Below, in pieces: positions 23,656 through 33,543 of a stretch of 64,000 bases of DNA. The position numbers and the translations under genes were made by a program. Location: the NCBI GenBank assembly GCA_036583965.1, contig JAZBQD010000030.1, positions 115,196,926 to 115,260,925 of the forward strand, in the 5' to 3' direction. Each line of letters starts with the position of its first letter. Positions within the stretch are counted from its first letter, which is position 1. A model generated the notes under the pieces. It was not told the DNA's origin and searched no databases. It saw only the letters and a list, made by a program, of their open reading frames with translations. This DNA is from Prunella strophiata. Taxonomy: Eukaryota; Chordata; Aves; Passeriformes; Prunellidae.

Positions 23656-23812
23656 GTTTATTGGGGGGATTATCGGGGGGTTTATTGGGGGGGTTATTGG
23701 GGGGGTTATTGGGGGGTTATTGGGGGGTTATTGGGGGGTTTATTGGGGGGTTTATTGGGGGGTTATTGGGGGGTTATTGGGGGGTTATTGGGGGGTTTAT
23801 GGGGGTCAGGGG
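23656..23812 (-). repeat. G-rich repeat carrying several poly(A) signals 3' of the epsilon-position globin
   Basis: About thirteen copies of an 11-12-bp unit 'ggggggttatt'. On the globin sense strand four copies give canonical AATAAA (plus-strand tttatt at 23657, 23681, 23739 and 23751) and the others give AATAAC. The array starts about 37 bp after the stop codon, so it must be in the 3' UTR or form the cleavage region. Confidence 0.85.
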
Positions 23813-23848
23813 CTGCTCCCCAAAGGGCTCCAGCCCTTCCCGGGGTGG

Positions 23849-26800
23849 TCAGTGGTACTCGTGGGCCAGGGCGTGGGCCACCACACCCACGAGCTTCTGC
23901 CAGGCGAACTGGCACGCAGGAGTGAAATCCCTGCCCACGTGGGATGCCAGGATGATGATGAGGATGTCCCCAAGGAGCTGAGGAGAGAGGACACAGGTGG
24001 GTCAGTACTGCTGGGAGCTGCTGGACAGCCCCAGCCCCTGGCCAGCCCCAGCCCCTGGCCAGCCCCAGCCCCTGGCCAGCCCCAGCCCCTGGCCAGCCCC
24101 AGCCCCTGGCCAGCCCCAGCCCCTGGCCAGCCCCAGCCCCTGGCCAGCCCCAGCCCCTGGCCAGCCCCAGCCCCTGGCCAGCCCCAGCCCCTGGCCAGCC
24201 CCAGCCCCTGGCCAGCCCCAGCCCCTGGCCAGCCCCAGCCCCTGGCCAGCCCCAGCCCCTGGCCAGCCCCAGCCCCTGGCCAGCCCCAGCCCCTGGCCAG
24301 CCCCAGCCCCTGGCCAGCCCCAGCCCCTGGCCAGCCCCAGCCCCTGGCCAGCCCCAGCCCCTGGCCAGCCCCAGCCCCTGGCCAGCCCCAGCCCCTGGCC
24401 AGCCCCAGCCCCTGGCCAGCCCCAGCCCCTGGCCAGCCCCAGCCCCTGGCCAGCCCCAGCCCCTGGCCAGCCCCAGCCCCTGGCCAGCCCCAGCCCCTGG
24501 CCAGCCCCAGCCCCTGGCCAGCCCCAGCCCCTGGCCAGCCCCAGCCCCTGGCCAGCCCCAGCCCCTGGCCAGCCCCAGCCCCTGGCCAGCCCCAGCCCCT
24601 GGCCAGCCCCAGCCCCTGGCCAGCCCCAGCCCCTGGCCAGCCCCAGCCCCTGGCCAGCCCCAGCCCCTGGCCAGCCCCAGCCCCTGGCCAGCCCCAGCCC
24701 CTGGCCAGCCCCAGCCCCTGGCCAGCCCCAGCCCCTGGCCAGCCCCAGCCCCTGGCCAGCCCCAGCCCCTGGCCAGCCCCAGCCCCTGGCCAGCCCCAGC
24801 CCCTGGCCAGCCCCAGCCCCTGGCCAGCCCCAGCCCCTGGCCAGCCCCAGCCCCTGGCCAGCCCCAGCCCCTGGCCAGCCCCAGCCCCTGGCCAGCCCCA
24901 GCCCCTGGCCAGCCCCAGCCCCTGGCCAGCCCCAGCCCCTGGCCAGCCCCAGCCCCTGGCCAGCCCCAGCCCCTGGCCAGCCCCAGCCCCTGGCCAGCCC
25001 CAGCCCCTGGCCAGCCCCAGCCCCTGGCCAGCCCCAGCCCCTGGCCAGCCCCAGCCCCTGGCCAGCCCCAGCCCCTGGCCAGCCCCAGCCCCTGGCCAGC
25101 CCCAGCCCCTGGCCAGCCCCAGCCCCTGGCCAGCCCCAGCCCCTGGCCAGCCCCAGCCCCTGGCCAGCCCCAGCCCCTGGCCAGCCCCAGCCCCTGGCCA
25201 GCCCCAGCCCCTGGCCAGCCCCAGCCCCTGGCCAGCCCCAGCCCCTGGCCAGCCCCAGCCCCTGGCCAGCCCCAGCCCCTGGCCAGCCCCAGCCCCTGGC
25301 CAGCCCCAGCCCCTGGCCAGCCCCAGCCCCTGGCCAGCCCCAGCCCCTGGCCAGCCCCAGCCCCTGGCCAGCCCCAGCCCCTGGCCAGCCCCAGCCCCTG
25401 GCCAGCCCCAGCCCCTGGCCAGCCCCAGCCCCTGGCCAGCCCCAGCCCCTGGCCAGCCCCAGCCCCTGGCCAGCCCCAGCCCCTGGCCAGCCCCAGCCCC
25501 TGGCCAGCCCCAGCCCCTGGCCAGCCCCAGCCCCTGGCCAGCCCCAGCCCCTGGCCAGCCCCAGCCCCTGGCCAGCCCCAGCCCCTGGCCAGCCCCAGCC
25601 CCTGGCCAGCCCCAGCCCCTGGCCAGCCCCAGCCCCTGGCCAGCCCCAGCCCCTGGCCAGCCCCAGCCCCTGGCCAGCCCCAGCCCCTGGCCAGCCCCAG
25701 CCCCTGGCCAGCCCCAGCCCCTGGCCAGCCCCAGCCCCTGGCCAGCCCCAGCCCCTGGCCAGCCCCAGCCCCTGGCCAGCCCCAGCCCCTGGCCAGCCCC
25801 AGCCCCTGGCCAGCCCCAGCCCCTGGCCAGCCCCAGCCCCTGGCCAGCCCCAGCCCCTGGCCAGCCCCAGCCCCTGGCCAGCCCCAGCCCCTGGCCAGCC
25901 CCAGCCCCTGGCCAGCCCCAGCCCCTGGCCAGCCCCAGCCCCTGGCCAGCCCCAGCCCCTGGCCAGCCCCAGCCCCTGGCCAGCCCCAGCCCCTGGCCAG
26001 CCCCAGCCCCTGGCCAGCCCCAGCCCCTGGCCAGCCCCAGCCCCTGGCCAGCCCCAGCCCCTGGCCAGCCCCAGCCCCTGGCCAGCCCCAGCCCCTGGCC
26101 AGCCCCAGCCCCTGGCCAGCCCCAGCCCCTGGCCAGCCCCAGCCCCTGGCCAGCCCCAGCCCCTGAAATGCTCTGCTGAGCTTCCCTCTGCTCTGAGTCC
26201 TCCAGCCCAGGCTGCACCTTCCCCTGGGGCTGCTCCTCCAGGTAACCCCAGGTTCCTCCAGATGTTCTCTCTATACCTGCCCCTCCCTTGTGCTGTGCTG
26301 CCACTAAAAATGGGGCTTTTGAGGGGGAAAGTCACAGACCTTTGTGCAAACCATGACCTCTCTTGGGTACCACAGAGGGATTCTTCCCCAGCAGCCCAAG
26401 CAAACGTCCCTGGACAGAGCAACAGCCAGGCCTGGCTGTCCCCACACAGCCAGGGAAGGGCTGGGACTGCAAACACTGCTCACCCTGAAGTTCTCGGGGT
26501 CCACGTGCAGCTTGTCACAGTGCAGCTCAGACAGCTTGGAGAAGGTGCCCCTGATGTTGTCCAGGTTCCTGATGGCCTCCCCGAAGGAGGTGAGCACCTT
26601 CTTGCCGTGGGCACGCACCCTGGGGTTGCCGATGATGGCCGTGGGGCTGGACAGGTTCCCGAAGTCAGAGAAGAACCTCTGGGTCCAGGGGTAGACGATC
26701 AGCAGCCTGGGGAGAGACACGGGCACTCAGAGCTGCCTGCTGCAGCGGGTGCCCCTGCAGGGCAGGGCACTGCTGGGCTGCACCCACCTGGCCAGGGCCT

Positions 26801-26879
26801 CGGCGCCGCATTGCTCCACGCTGACCTTGCCCCACACGCTGGTGATGAGCTGCTTCTCCTCGGCTGACCAGTGCACCAT
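23849..26879 (-). CDS. HBE1: Embryonic beta-type globin in the epsilon position
   Basis: Three exons: 26788-26879, 26484-26706 and 23849-23977 (92, 223 and 129 nt), giving 147 codons plus TGA. Splice sites are consensus. The protein opens [20 protein letters not shown], which is the embryonic rho/epsilon type rather than the adult type. The haem-contact histidines are present (AHGKKV distal, LHCDKLH proximal). It carries oxygen in embryonic red cells as the beta-like chain of the tetramer. The position 3' of adult beta marks it as epsilon, yet exon 3 has [10 protein letters not shown], which I recall from chicken rho. Exon 1, intron 1 and the promoter are identical to the rho-position gene, so names based on sequence are unsafe. 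Residues 82 (Arg), 143 (His) and 144 (Glu) differ from the usual Lys/Arg/Lys of the polyphosphate pocket. Intron 2 is 2,506 bp, against 630-832 bp in the sister genes, because of a minisatellite. TATA-region motif at 26931. Confidence 0.93.
24026..26165. repeat. 17-bp minisatellite filling intron 2 of the epsilon-position globin
   Basis: The unit is cagccccagcccctggc, about 126 copies over 2,140 bp with no interruption that I can see. The globin transcript reads the G-rich strand (unit GGGGCTGGGGCTGGCCA), so the pre-mRNA and the displaced strand can form G-quadruplexes. Open frames of over 800 residues on both strands here are artefacts of the period. Confidence 0.95.
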
Positions 26880-26930
26880 GGTGGCTGCAGGAGGGCACAG
26901 AGCTGAGCTGAGCCCAGGCCCTGGGCCGGG

Positions 26931-26958
26931 TTTTATCCCCTGGGCCAGCCCCTGCAGC
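26931..26958 (-). promoter_or_regulatory. HBE1: Epsilon-position globin promoter: GATA-type TATA box, CCAAT missing
   Basis: On the minus strand GATAAAA lies at 26937-26931, 52-58 bp upstream of the ATG. Just upstream the sequence departs from the rho-position promoter: a block of about 26 bp that includes its CCAAT box is absent. A CACCC-like element (plus-strand 'ggggtggg' at about 26960-26967) remains, so the spacing of elements is changed. Confidence 0.75.
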
Positions 26959-27534
26959 TGGGGTGGGTGGGGGTCCCGGGGCAGCAGGAGGGGCTGGCTG
27001 GGGTGTGGCAGCTGAGAAGGGGCCTCTGGTTATCCTGAGCTCCAGAGCTTTATCCCATCCCCCTGTGGGGCAGCTCTTTCCCCTTCCAGCATGGGCCCCG
27101 TGCAGAGCAGGGCCGCAGGAGCCCCAGCAATGCTCCATCACCACTGCCTTGGGCAGGGGCTCAGGGCTGCCTCTGTGAGCTGTGAGCTCCTGCCCCAGCT
27201 CTTTGCACACTGGGCTCTGCCTGGCATCAGTGACGTGGTGAATGCTCAAATGCAGCCTGGGGCAGAGCCACACAGAGCCACACGGGTCCCTGCCCTACCC
27301 AAGGCCTTGGGTGTCCTTGCACCTCCTGGAACTGTGCTGGAGCTGCTCAGAGGATGCTCAGGCTCTGCAGCCAAATCTGCATTAACTCCATTATCCTTCT
27401 CCTGTACCAGAGCTTGACCTCTTTGATTTATTTTTGCCTTTCAGAGCAGGAGGAATTATAGTTGGACTTTGGAGTCCAACTTCTGAGCTGGACTTCAATT
27501 ATCATGGCTGGTCCTTTCCAATTCGAGGTATTCT

Positions 27535-27700
27535 AAGACAGAATGTCAGAATGGTTTGGGTTGGAAGGACCATGAGGCTGTCCCATGCTGCCTGAGGCCA
27601 CCCAGACATGTCCCCCCAGCTGGGACAGGCTGAGCCCTCTGCAGTGCTGTGGGGCCAAGCAGCATCACCCATTCCTGCCTTCAGCCACATCCCTGAGGAG
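27535..27700 (-). mobile_element. CR1 LINE 3' fragment
   Basis: Opens with the reversed CR1 end 'cagaatggtttgggttggaa' and 'ggaccatgaggctgtcccat'. Short and diverged. Confidence 0.65.
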
Positions 27701-28804
27701 CCCTGAAACGGGCTTGGAACACAGGCTTTGCTGCTGCAGGTCCTGCTGTGGGCTCTAAAACCAGCTCAGCTCAGGGATGTCCAGCTTGTGGGGAGCCCCT
27801 TCTGAGCCTGCCGAGTTCCCCAGTGCCCCTGCCACGTTCAGCCAGGCCAGGCTCTCCTGGAGAGAGCTCTGGATTCCCCTGGCACACCCTGGAGCTGCCA
27901 GGGGTGCAGCACCCTCACCAGGAGCAATGCCCTGGGGAGATTTCCTCTTTTGTTTTCTGCACAAAGCCCCAGGAAACACCATTTTTGCCGAAATCAGCAC
28001 AGGGGTTTTGATGCCAAGGTGCCAGGGTCAGGGCACTGCTTTCCTGTTGTTTTCCAGAGGGTTTGGACTGGGCTGGGAAGAGCTGCTGGGTCCTGCAGAC
28101 TGGGGATGGGTGAGGGTGTGACCAGGCTGCAGCAGAGCCACAGGGCTGACCAAGCTCCTCTACACAGCAGCACTTCCTCCAGGGACCATCTCCTGCTCAG
28201 TGTCTTTTGCACTGAAAACATGGCAGGAAAAGCAATTAAAAGAAAGCAAAGAGCAAGGGAGGTCTCCAGCCTGACAATATCTTTCCCCCTGCTAGTTGTA
28301 GACTCTTTCTTTAGTGGAATGGGAATGAATAATCTTCATTAGATTTGCTTACACTTGCCTTTTCTCCAGAAAACCCAGTCCCCACAGCAGGGGCTGGACC
28401 AGAATGACAAATTGAGCTCAGCCTGGCACAGGCAGGAAGAGGGGATATGCAGGGAAAAGGCTGCCAGGCTACCACCAGAGCCCACCCTCCTGCACCCCCT
28501 TATCAGCCCCTCCAGGACCTGGGTGCTGCCAGTGCTGCCCTGGGCACCACCCAAGGGGTGCTGGCACCCACAGGGATGTTCTGGCATCATGGAATGGGAG
28601 CAGGAGAAGCAGCATGGGGAAAGGAGACACCCCCAGGATTTGTGATCTGGGGGCACTCGGAGCAGGGTGTCATCCCAGCTGGGAATGGAGGTGGGAGTGC
28701 AGCCTCGAGGCAGCAGCACTGAGGGCTGTTCCCATCCTGCTGTGCCTCAGCAGCTGCAGGAATGCCCCAACCTTGGGGGTCTGCTCGGGCTGTGGGACCG
28801 TGCA

Positions 28805-29110
28805 ATGATAGAATGGGTTGGGTTGGGAGGGACCCTAAATCCCACCCAGTGTCACCCTTGCCATGGCAGGGACACCTTCCACTGTGCCAGGCTGCTCCCA
28901 GCCCCAGTGTCCAGCCTGGCCTTGGGCACTGCCAGGGATCCAGGGGCAGCCACAGCTGCTCTGGGCACCCTGTGCCAGGGCCTGCCCACCCTGCCAGGGA
29001 ACAATTCCTCATTCCCAATCTCCCACCCAGCCCTGCCCTCTGGCACTGGGAGCCATTCCCTGGGTGCCTGTCCCTCCAACCTTGTCCCCAGTCCCTCTGC
29101 AGCTCTCCTG
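28805..29110 (-). mobile_element. CR1 LINE 3' fragment
   Basis: Starts 'tgatagaatgggttgggttg' and 'ggagggaccctaaatcccac', and ends in 'ccagtccctctgcagctctc'. It is nearly the same copy type as 23190-23490 and 51010-51560. Confidence 0.85.
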
Positions 29111-29805
29111 TTGTCCTTCCCACCCCCAGACACCTCACTGGCAGGAGCAAACCTGCTCATTCACACAGTTCACTCCTTTCTGCATGAAGCCCACAAACAA
29201 TCACCTTCATGGGAAACTACTCATATCTGTCATGAAGCCTATGGAAAGTCAGGAAATATTTGGGGGTTTGGTGACTCTGTGCCTGCCCAGTTTCCCTGCA
29301 GGGAGAAAAACCCTTTGGGACTTGCTGTGAATCATCTTCTCTCTTCTCAGTGTGTACCTTGCCAGCAGGAATAAAAATGCCTCTTTCTTTGGGTGGCGTG
29401 ACTGAGAAAGGGCATTTATGGGTCACAGGGGGCTTCTAACACCTTCCTGTGGGTCAGGGGCAGAGAGTGAGTGCCCAGAGATGTGGGTGAGGCAGAGAGA
29501 GAGCACAGTGCAACCTGGCTGCCAGCAATTCTGGTCTCAATAGCTTTGCCCAGTATTTTCCCTTAGAATTGAGCACATCCTTTCAGCCAAGCATCGCTTT
29601 TGCCTTGTCATGCTCTGTTCAGATGTGCTTCCCATGCCAAGAACAAACCCTACCCGAAAGAGTCCTGCTCTGCAGACACCTAAACCCACCCAAAACTCCC
29701 ATCCAGGAAATTAAGTCTGCTCTTGGCAGAATTGGGCCCCCCCAATTGCAGAGTGGGCGGCGCAGGGTGGGAGGGATGTGAATAAACAAAGTCTGGACAG
29801 GCCTT

Positions 29806-29936
29806 GATAGCAAAATGTTTATCTAAAACCTGCCCCCACCCAGCTGGCTGCTGGGCCTGTGTGACTCAGCTGATTTTGAGCAGGTTTTATGCCAGGGATG
29901 AGCCAGGGTAGATTAAAGTCTTCAATTTGTTTATCT
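29806..29936 (-). promoter_or_regulatory. Beta/epsilon enhancer candidate 3' of adult beta-globin
   Basis: Motifs in order on the plus strand: GATAG at 29807-29811, TTATCT (GATA core) at about 29819-29824, CCCCACCC (CACC/EKLF type) at about 29834-29841, TGACTCAGC (NF-E2/MARE type) at 29862-29870, and TTATCT again at 29931-29936. In chicken an erythroid enhancer with two GATA sites, a CACC element and an NF-E2/AP-1 site lies shortly 3' of the adult beta gene and serves both beta-A and epsilon. Here the set is about 315-440 bp beyond the adult gene's poly(A) signal. Position and motif content agree; activity is inferred. Confidence 0.7.
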
Positions 29937-30323
29937 TCCCCCCTGAAAAATACGAGTCCTCTCAATTTCCCTTGTCTAGGAGAGACATACAGGTTTTACA
30001 GTAAAATTCTGAGTAGCTCCTCTGTGCAAAGCCCCCGGTGTGACCCGGGGGTGGCAGGACTTTATCAACCCCATATCCTGAAAGCACAGTTTCCAGAGGC
30101 AAATCCCACACGAACCACCGCAAGCACCCAGAACAAAGGCAGGGGGGTTTCCTGCGACCCCGCTGGAGCCGCCAGCCCAGGCAGCTGTGCCCCCAGCCCT
30201 CCACGCCCTCAGGGACACACGGACGCAGGCAGAGTTCACAGGATGAGCTTTATTTGGCTGTTAGAAGCGCTCGGCTCGGGCACGGCAGCGGGTGCGGGCG
30301 CTGCCCGGCGCTCCCGCGGCTCC

Positions 30324-31704
30324 TTAGTGGTACTTGCGGGCCAGGGCGTGGGCAACCACACGCACCAGCTTCTGCCAGGCAGCCTGGCAGTCGGGAGTGA
30401 AGTCCTTGCCGAAGTGGGCGGCCAGGACGACGACCAGGATGTCACCCAGGAGCTGTGGGGACGAGAGCAGCCTCAGGTTAGCTGTGCCCCGTGCAGCCCC
30501 ACACAAGCACTCTCATTGCACCCAGGGAAGCCTCCAGGGAATCTGCAGCCAAAAACCTGCCCCAGGTCCTTTCTAAGATGCACCCTAAACTTGGTCTCTG
30601 CTCTTACACTAAGGTTCAGGTTCTGCTACTGCATGGGAAGAGTAACAAAAATTCTCGGGAGTTTTTTTGACTAAATTTTCTTGGTCCCTTCTGGCTGTGT
30701 TTTGGAGTTTCTCTCAAGCAGAAGACCCAGCCGAGCTCCCAGCACAGCAGGAGCTGGTGCTTGGCCCCACAGAGCACAAACAGCGAGCTCATGCTGACAC
30801 AGGGGCATTTCTGCCACCCCCAGCCCCAGCCCAGGGACAAATGGTTGGGTTAATTCCCCACTGAGACACTCTCAGCCAAAGTTTTCTCTCCATAGATCCT
30901 CTTTTACTTTTCGCATTCCAGCTGCCATCTCCTGCTCCTCACTCATCTCTCTGTTCTCCTCTGTGCCAAACTTTGCTCTTGCTCCTTCTCTTCCCCGTTG
31001 GCTCAAACCTCTTCTTGCTCAACAACTGCTCTCACTTTGTTCTCCCCCTCCATTCCCTCACTGGAACCACATCCTCCTGTCCCCTGCCCCTGCCCACAGC
31101 CCCCATCACCTCTCAGCCCGTGCAGTGCCTCCCCACCAGGCTGCCCTGGGTCCCTTCCCTCTCCGTCCCTCTGAACCTTCCCCCATGCCAACCCCAGCCC
31201 CTGCCCTGCCTGGCTGGGAAATCCCTCTCCTGCTGGGGATCAGGCCCTGGGGACACACTGGTGCCAGCTCAGGGCAGGACTCACCCTGAAGTTCTCGGGG
31301 TCCACGTGCAGCTTGTCGCAGTGCAGCTCGGACAGACTGGAGAAGGTGTTCTTGATGCTGTCCAGGTTCTTGACGGCCTCCCCGAAGGAGGTCAGCACCT
31401 TCTTGCCATGGGCTTGCACCTTGGGGTTGCCAAGGACGGCGGTGGGGCTGGACAGGTTCCCGAAGGAGGCGAAGAACCTCTGGGTCCAGGGGTAGACGAT
31501 CAGCAGCCTGGGGAGAGACACGGACACACAGAGTCACATCAGTGCTGCCGTGGCTGGAGTTTCCCTCTGCAGGTGCACAGGGCTCTGGAGCAGGTTCTGC
31601 AGCTGGACCTACCTGGCCAGGGCCTCGGCGCCGCACTCGGCGACGTTGACCTTGCCCCAGAGGCCGGTGATGAGCTGCTTCTCCTCAGCTGTCCACTGCA
31701 CCAT
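30324..31704 (-). CDS. HBB: Adult beta-globin (beta-A)
   Basis: Exons 31613-31704, 31285-31507 and 30324-30452 give 147 codons and a TAA stop, with consensus splice sites and a poly(A) signal at 30249-30254. The protein starts [20 protein letters not shown], runs through [12 protein letters not shown], and has the C-terminal [13 protein letters not shown]. It is the main beta chain of adult haemoglobin. Distal (AHGKKV) and proximal (LHCDKLH) histidines are present, and the polyphosphate pocket Lys82, Arg143 and Lys144 is intact. Residue 2 of the mature chain is Gln in place of His. It has the strongest promoter layout of the cluster and lies next to the beta/epsilon enhancer. Identification is firm. 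Confidence 0.97.
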
Positions 31705-31796
31705 GGTGTTGGCAGGAGGGCTGGTGTCGGCACGGAGGAACTCTGGGCTCTTGCTCCCGAAGGATGGCACGCTGGGGAGCCGCTGCCCGGCCCCGC

Positions 31797-31846
31797 TTTT
31801 ATCCCCTGCCGGGGCCCCTCCTCTGCCCCCTGCACCCCTCCATTGG
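31797..31846 (-). promoter_or_regulatory. HBB: Adult beta-globin promoter: GATAAAAG box and CCAAT box
   Basis: On the minus strand GATAAAAG lies at about 31803-31796 where a TATA box is expected, and CCAAT at 31846-31842 in the context gcagCCAATgg. The chicken adult beta promoter has the same non-canonical -30 GATA box, which is known to bind both GATA-1 and TFIID. Confidence 0.8.
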
Positions 31847-32349
31847 CTGCGCCCCCGGGGGCCCCGGGGCTGCCACCCGCGGGAGGGGACCCGCGGCAGG
31901 GTGGGGCCCAGGGCAGTTTGCCCAGATGCAGCGCTGGGCTGGCTGGCCAGCCGCCCTCCCCGTCCCTGATTTCCAGCCCTGCTGAGGGTGCCCTTATCTC
32001 CACGCAGAGCCCCAGCACGGCTCGTGCAGGTTCTGCAGCAGCTCCTGGGAACGTGCCTGGCCTGGTGCCCCTTGGGTGGTGCCAGCCCCTGAGGCAGGAG
32101 ACACGGACTCGGGGCTCCTGGGTTCTCCCTCTGAGTGCACCAGGTTCTCTTCCTGCAGAACCTGTCAGGCTTTGGGTTCTCCCTTGGTTTCCCACCAGCT
32201 CTTTAAGAGTTTGATTAACTTCAGGATGACACTGCTAAAACCACGGCAAGGCCTGGCAGCCAGGAGGGAGCTCCTGTCTCAAAGAACCTCTTGGCAATGG
32301 TCAGGCAGGGCTGGAAAGGAGATGTTATAACCCAGGGCAAACCAGCTCC

Positions 32350-32600
32350 CTGTTGGCTCACAGGGCATGAGGAGAGGTGGGAACACTGGGATTACTGGGA
32401 TCCCACAGAACCCCCAGATCCCTGAGGCTGGCAGAGCCCTCCCAGCCCATGGAGTGCCAGCTGTGCCCCATGGCCACCTTGTGCCCAGCCCAGAGCACTC
32501 AGTGCCACCTGCAGGGGACACCTGCAGGGATGGGCACTGCAAAGCTCCCTGGGCAGCCCCTGCCAAGGCTTGGCCACCCTTTCCAGGAAGAAAAAACATC
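32350..32600 (-). mobile_element. CR1 LINE fragment
   Basis: Antisense: 'ccctgaggctggcagagccc', 'cactcagtgccacctgcagg' and 'gggcagcccctgccaaggct'. Same subfamily as 13435 and 42335. Confidence 0.8.
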
Positions 32601-32907
32601 TGCACAGATGTGCAGCCTGACAATGCCTGACCCAGGGGTTCAGCAGCAGGAGGATCAGTGGTGTCCTGAGGGGTGGGAGAGGCACCTGGGTCTCTGCTCT
32701 TCTGCTCCTGTGCCCAGCTGAAGGTGGGATGGGGGTGCAGGGGACAGGGGGGAGCTCATGGGGCACGGGAATGCCCTGCTGGGGTCTGGATGACCTTGGA
32801 GCAAAGCATTTGTGTTAGTTCCTGTTCACTGCAGGAGGGGCTTGGCCAGAGGACCCTGGCCAGGCTGGGGGTGACACTGTTCCCTCTGCAAGCAGCACTG
32901 TGGTGTT

Positions 32908-33010
32908 TCATGGATCACAGAACACCAGACTGCCTTGGGCTGGAAGTGACCTGAAATCTCATCCTGTCCCATCCCCTGGCACGGGCAGGGACACCTTCCA
33001 CTGTCCCAGG
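32908..33010 (-). mobile_element. CR1 LINE 3' remnant
   Basis: Antisense end 'catggatcacagaacaccag', 'tgggctggaagtgacctgaa' and 'gggacaccttccactgtccc'. Truncated at about 100 bp. Confidence 0.7.
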
Positions 33011-33543
33011 TCTTTTCAAAGTCCCATCTAACTGAGTCTTGATGGTTGTGTCTGTTACATTCTGCCTTTGCTTTCTTTGCTAAAGAAAAAACCCAAGCCA
33101 ACAAAACCCCACATGCAGGAAGTTACAAGCCATGGCCCCAATCTCCCTGTCACTTCTCCCACTGCACTGTTTTGTACAGTTCTACTCCACTCACTCTGTG
33201 AAAGTCCTCAAACATTAAACCAAGCAGTGTCACCTGATGTCTCCAAAAACTGCCAGAGTGTTGATGTTTGTATTTTGTGGTGTTTATTTCAGTTTTGTTC
33301 TGAACACTCCCCTGGGGTCTCCATCTTAGACAAGTTTCACTCATGAAGGAGATGGTGGCTCACGTTATCCCATGTTTGTGAGCATTTGCTCCCCCAGCCC
33401 CCTGGCCCTCCCTCCCCGTTCCCACAAAGAACCAGACATCCCCTGGTGGCTGGAGCAGCTGCTGTTTATTGGGTGGTTAGAGCCCAGCAGAACCCGAGGA
33501 GGTTCCCTGGGAGTGTCTCCAGGCAGGAGGGCTGCCAGGGGGC

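Larger units (their letters stand above)
26980..29760. other. Interval between epsilon-position and adult globin genes
   Basis: No exon is recognised. It holds two antisense CR1 fragments (about 27535-27700 and 28805-29110) and otherwise unique sequence. The beta/epsilon enhancer lies at its right end and is listed separately. Confidence 0.6.
31905..33460. other. Interval between adult beta and beta-H pseudogene
   Basis: No exon is recognised. It contains two antisense CR1 fragments (about 32350-32600 and 32908-33010); the remainder is unique sequence. Confidence 0.6.

Noticed and set aside
23720..26867. Open frames of 819-956 codons on both strands
   Set aside because: They come from the stop-free 17-bp minisatellite inside the epsilon-position globin intron. 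The fragments at the ends are antisense or out-of-frame globin exons.
28250..28340. Possible second folate receptor or olfactory receptor exon in the intergenic stretches
   Set aside because: No cysteine pattern, GPI tail or seven-helix signature was found in any frame of the intergenic intervals.
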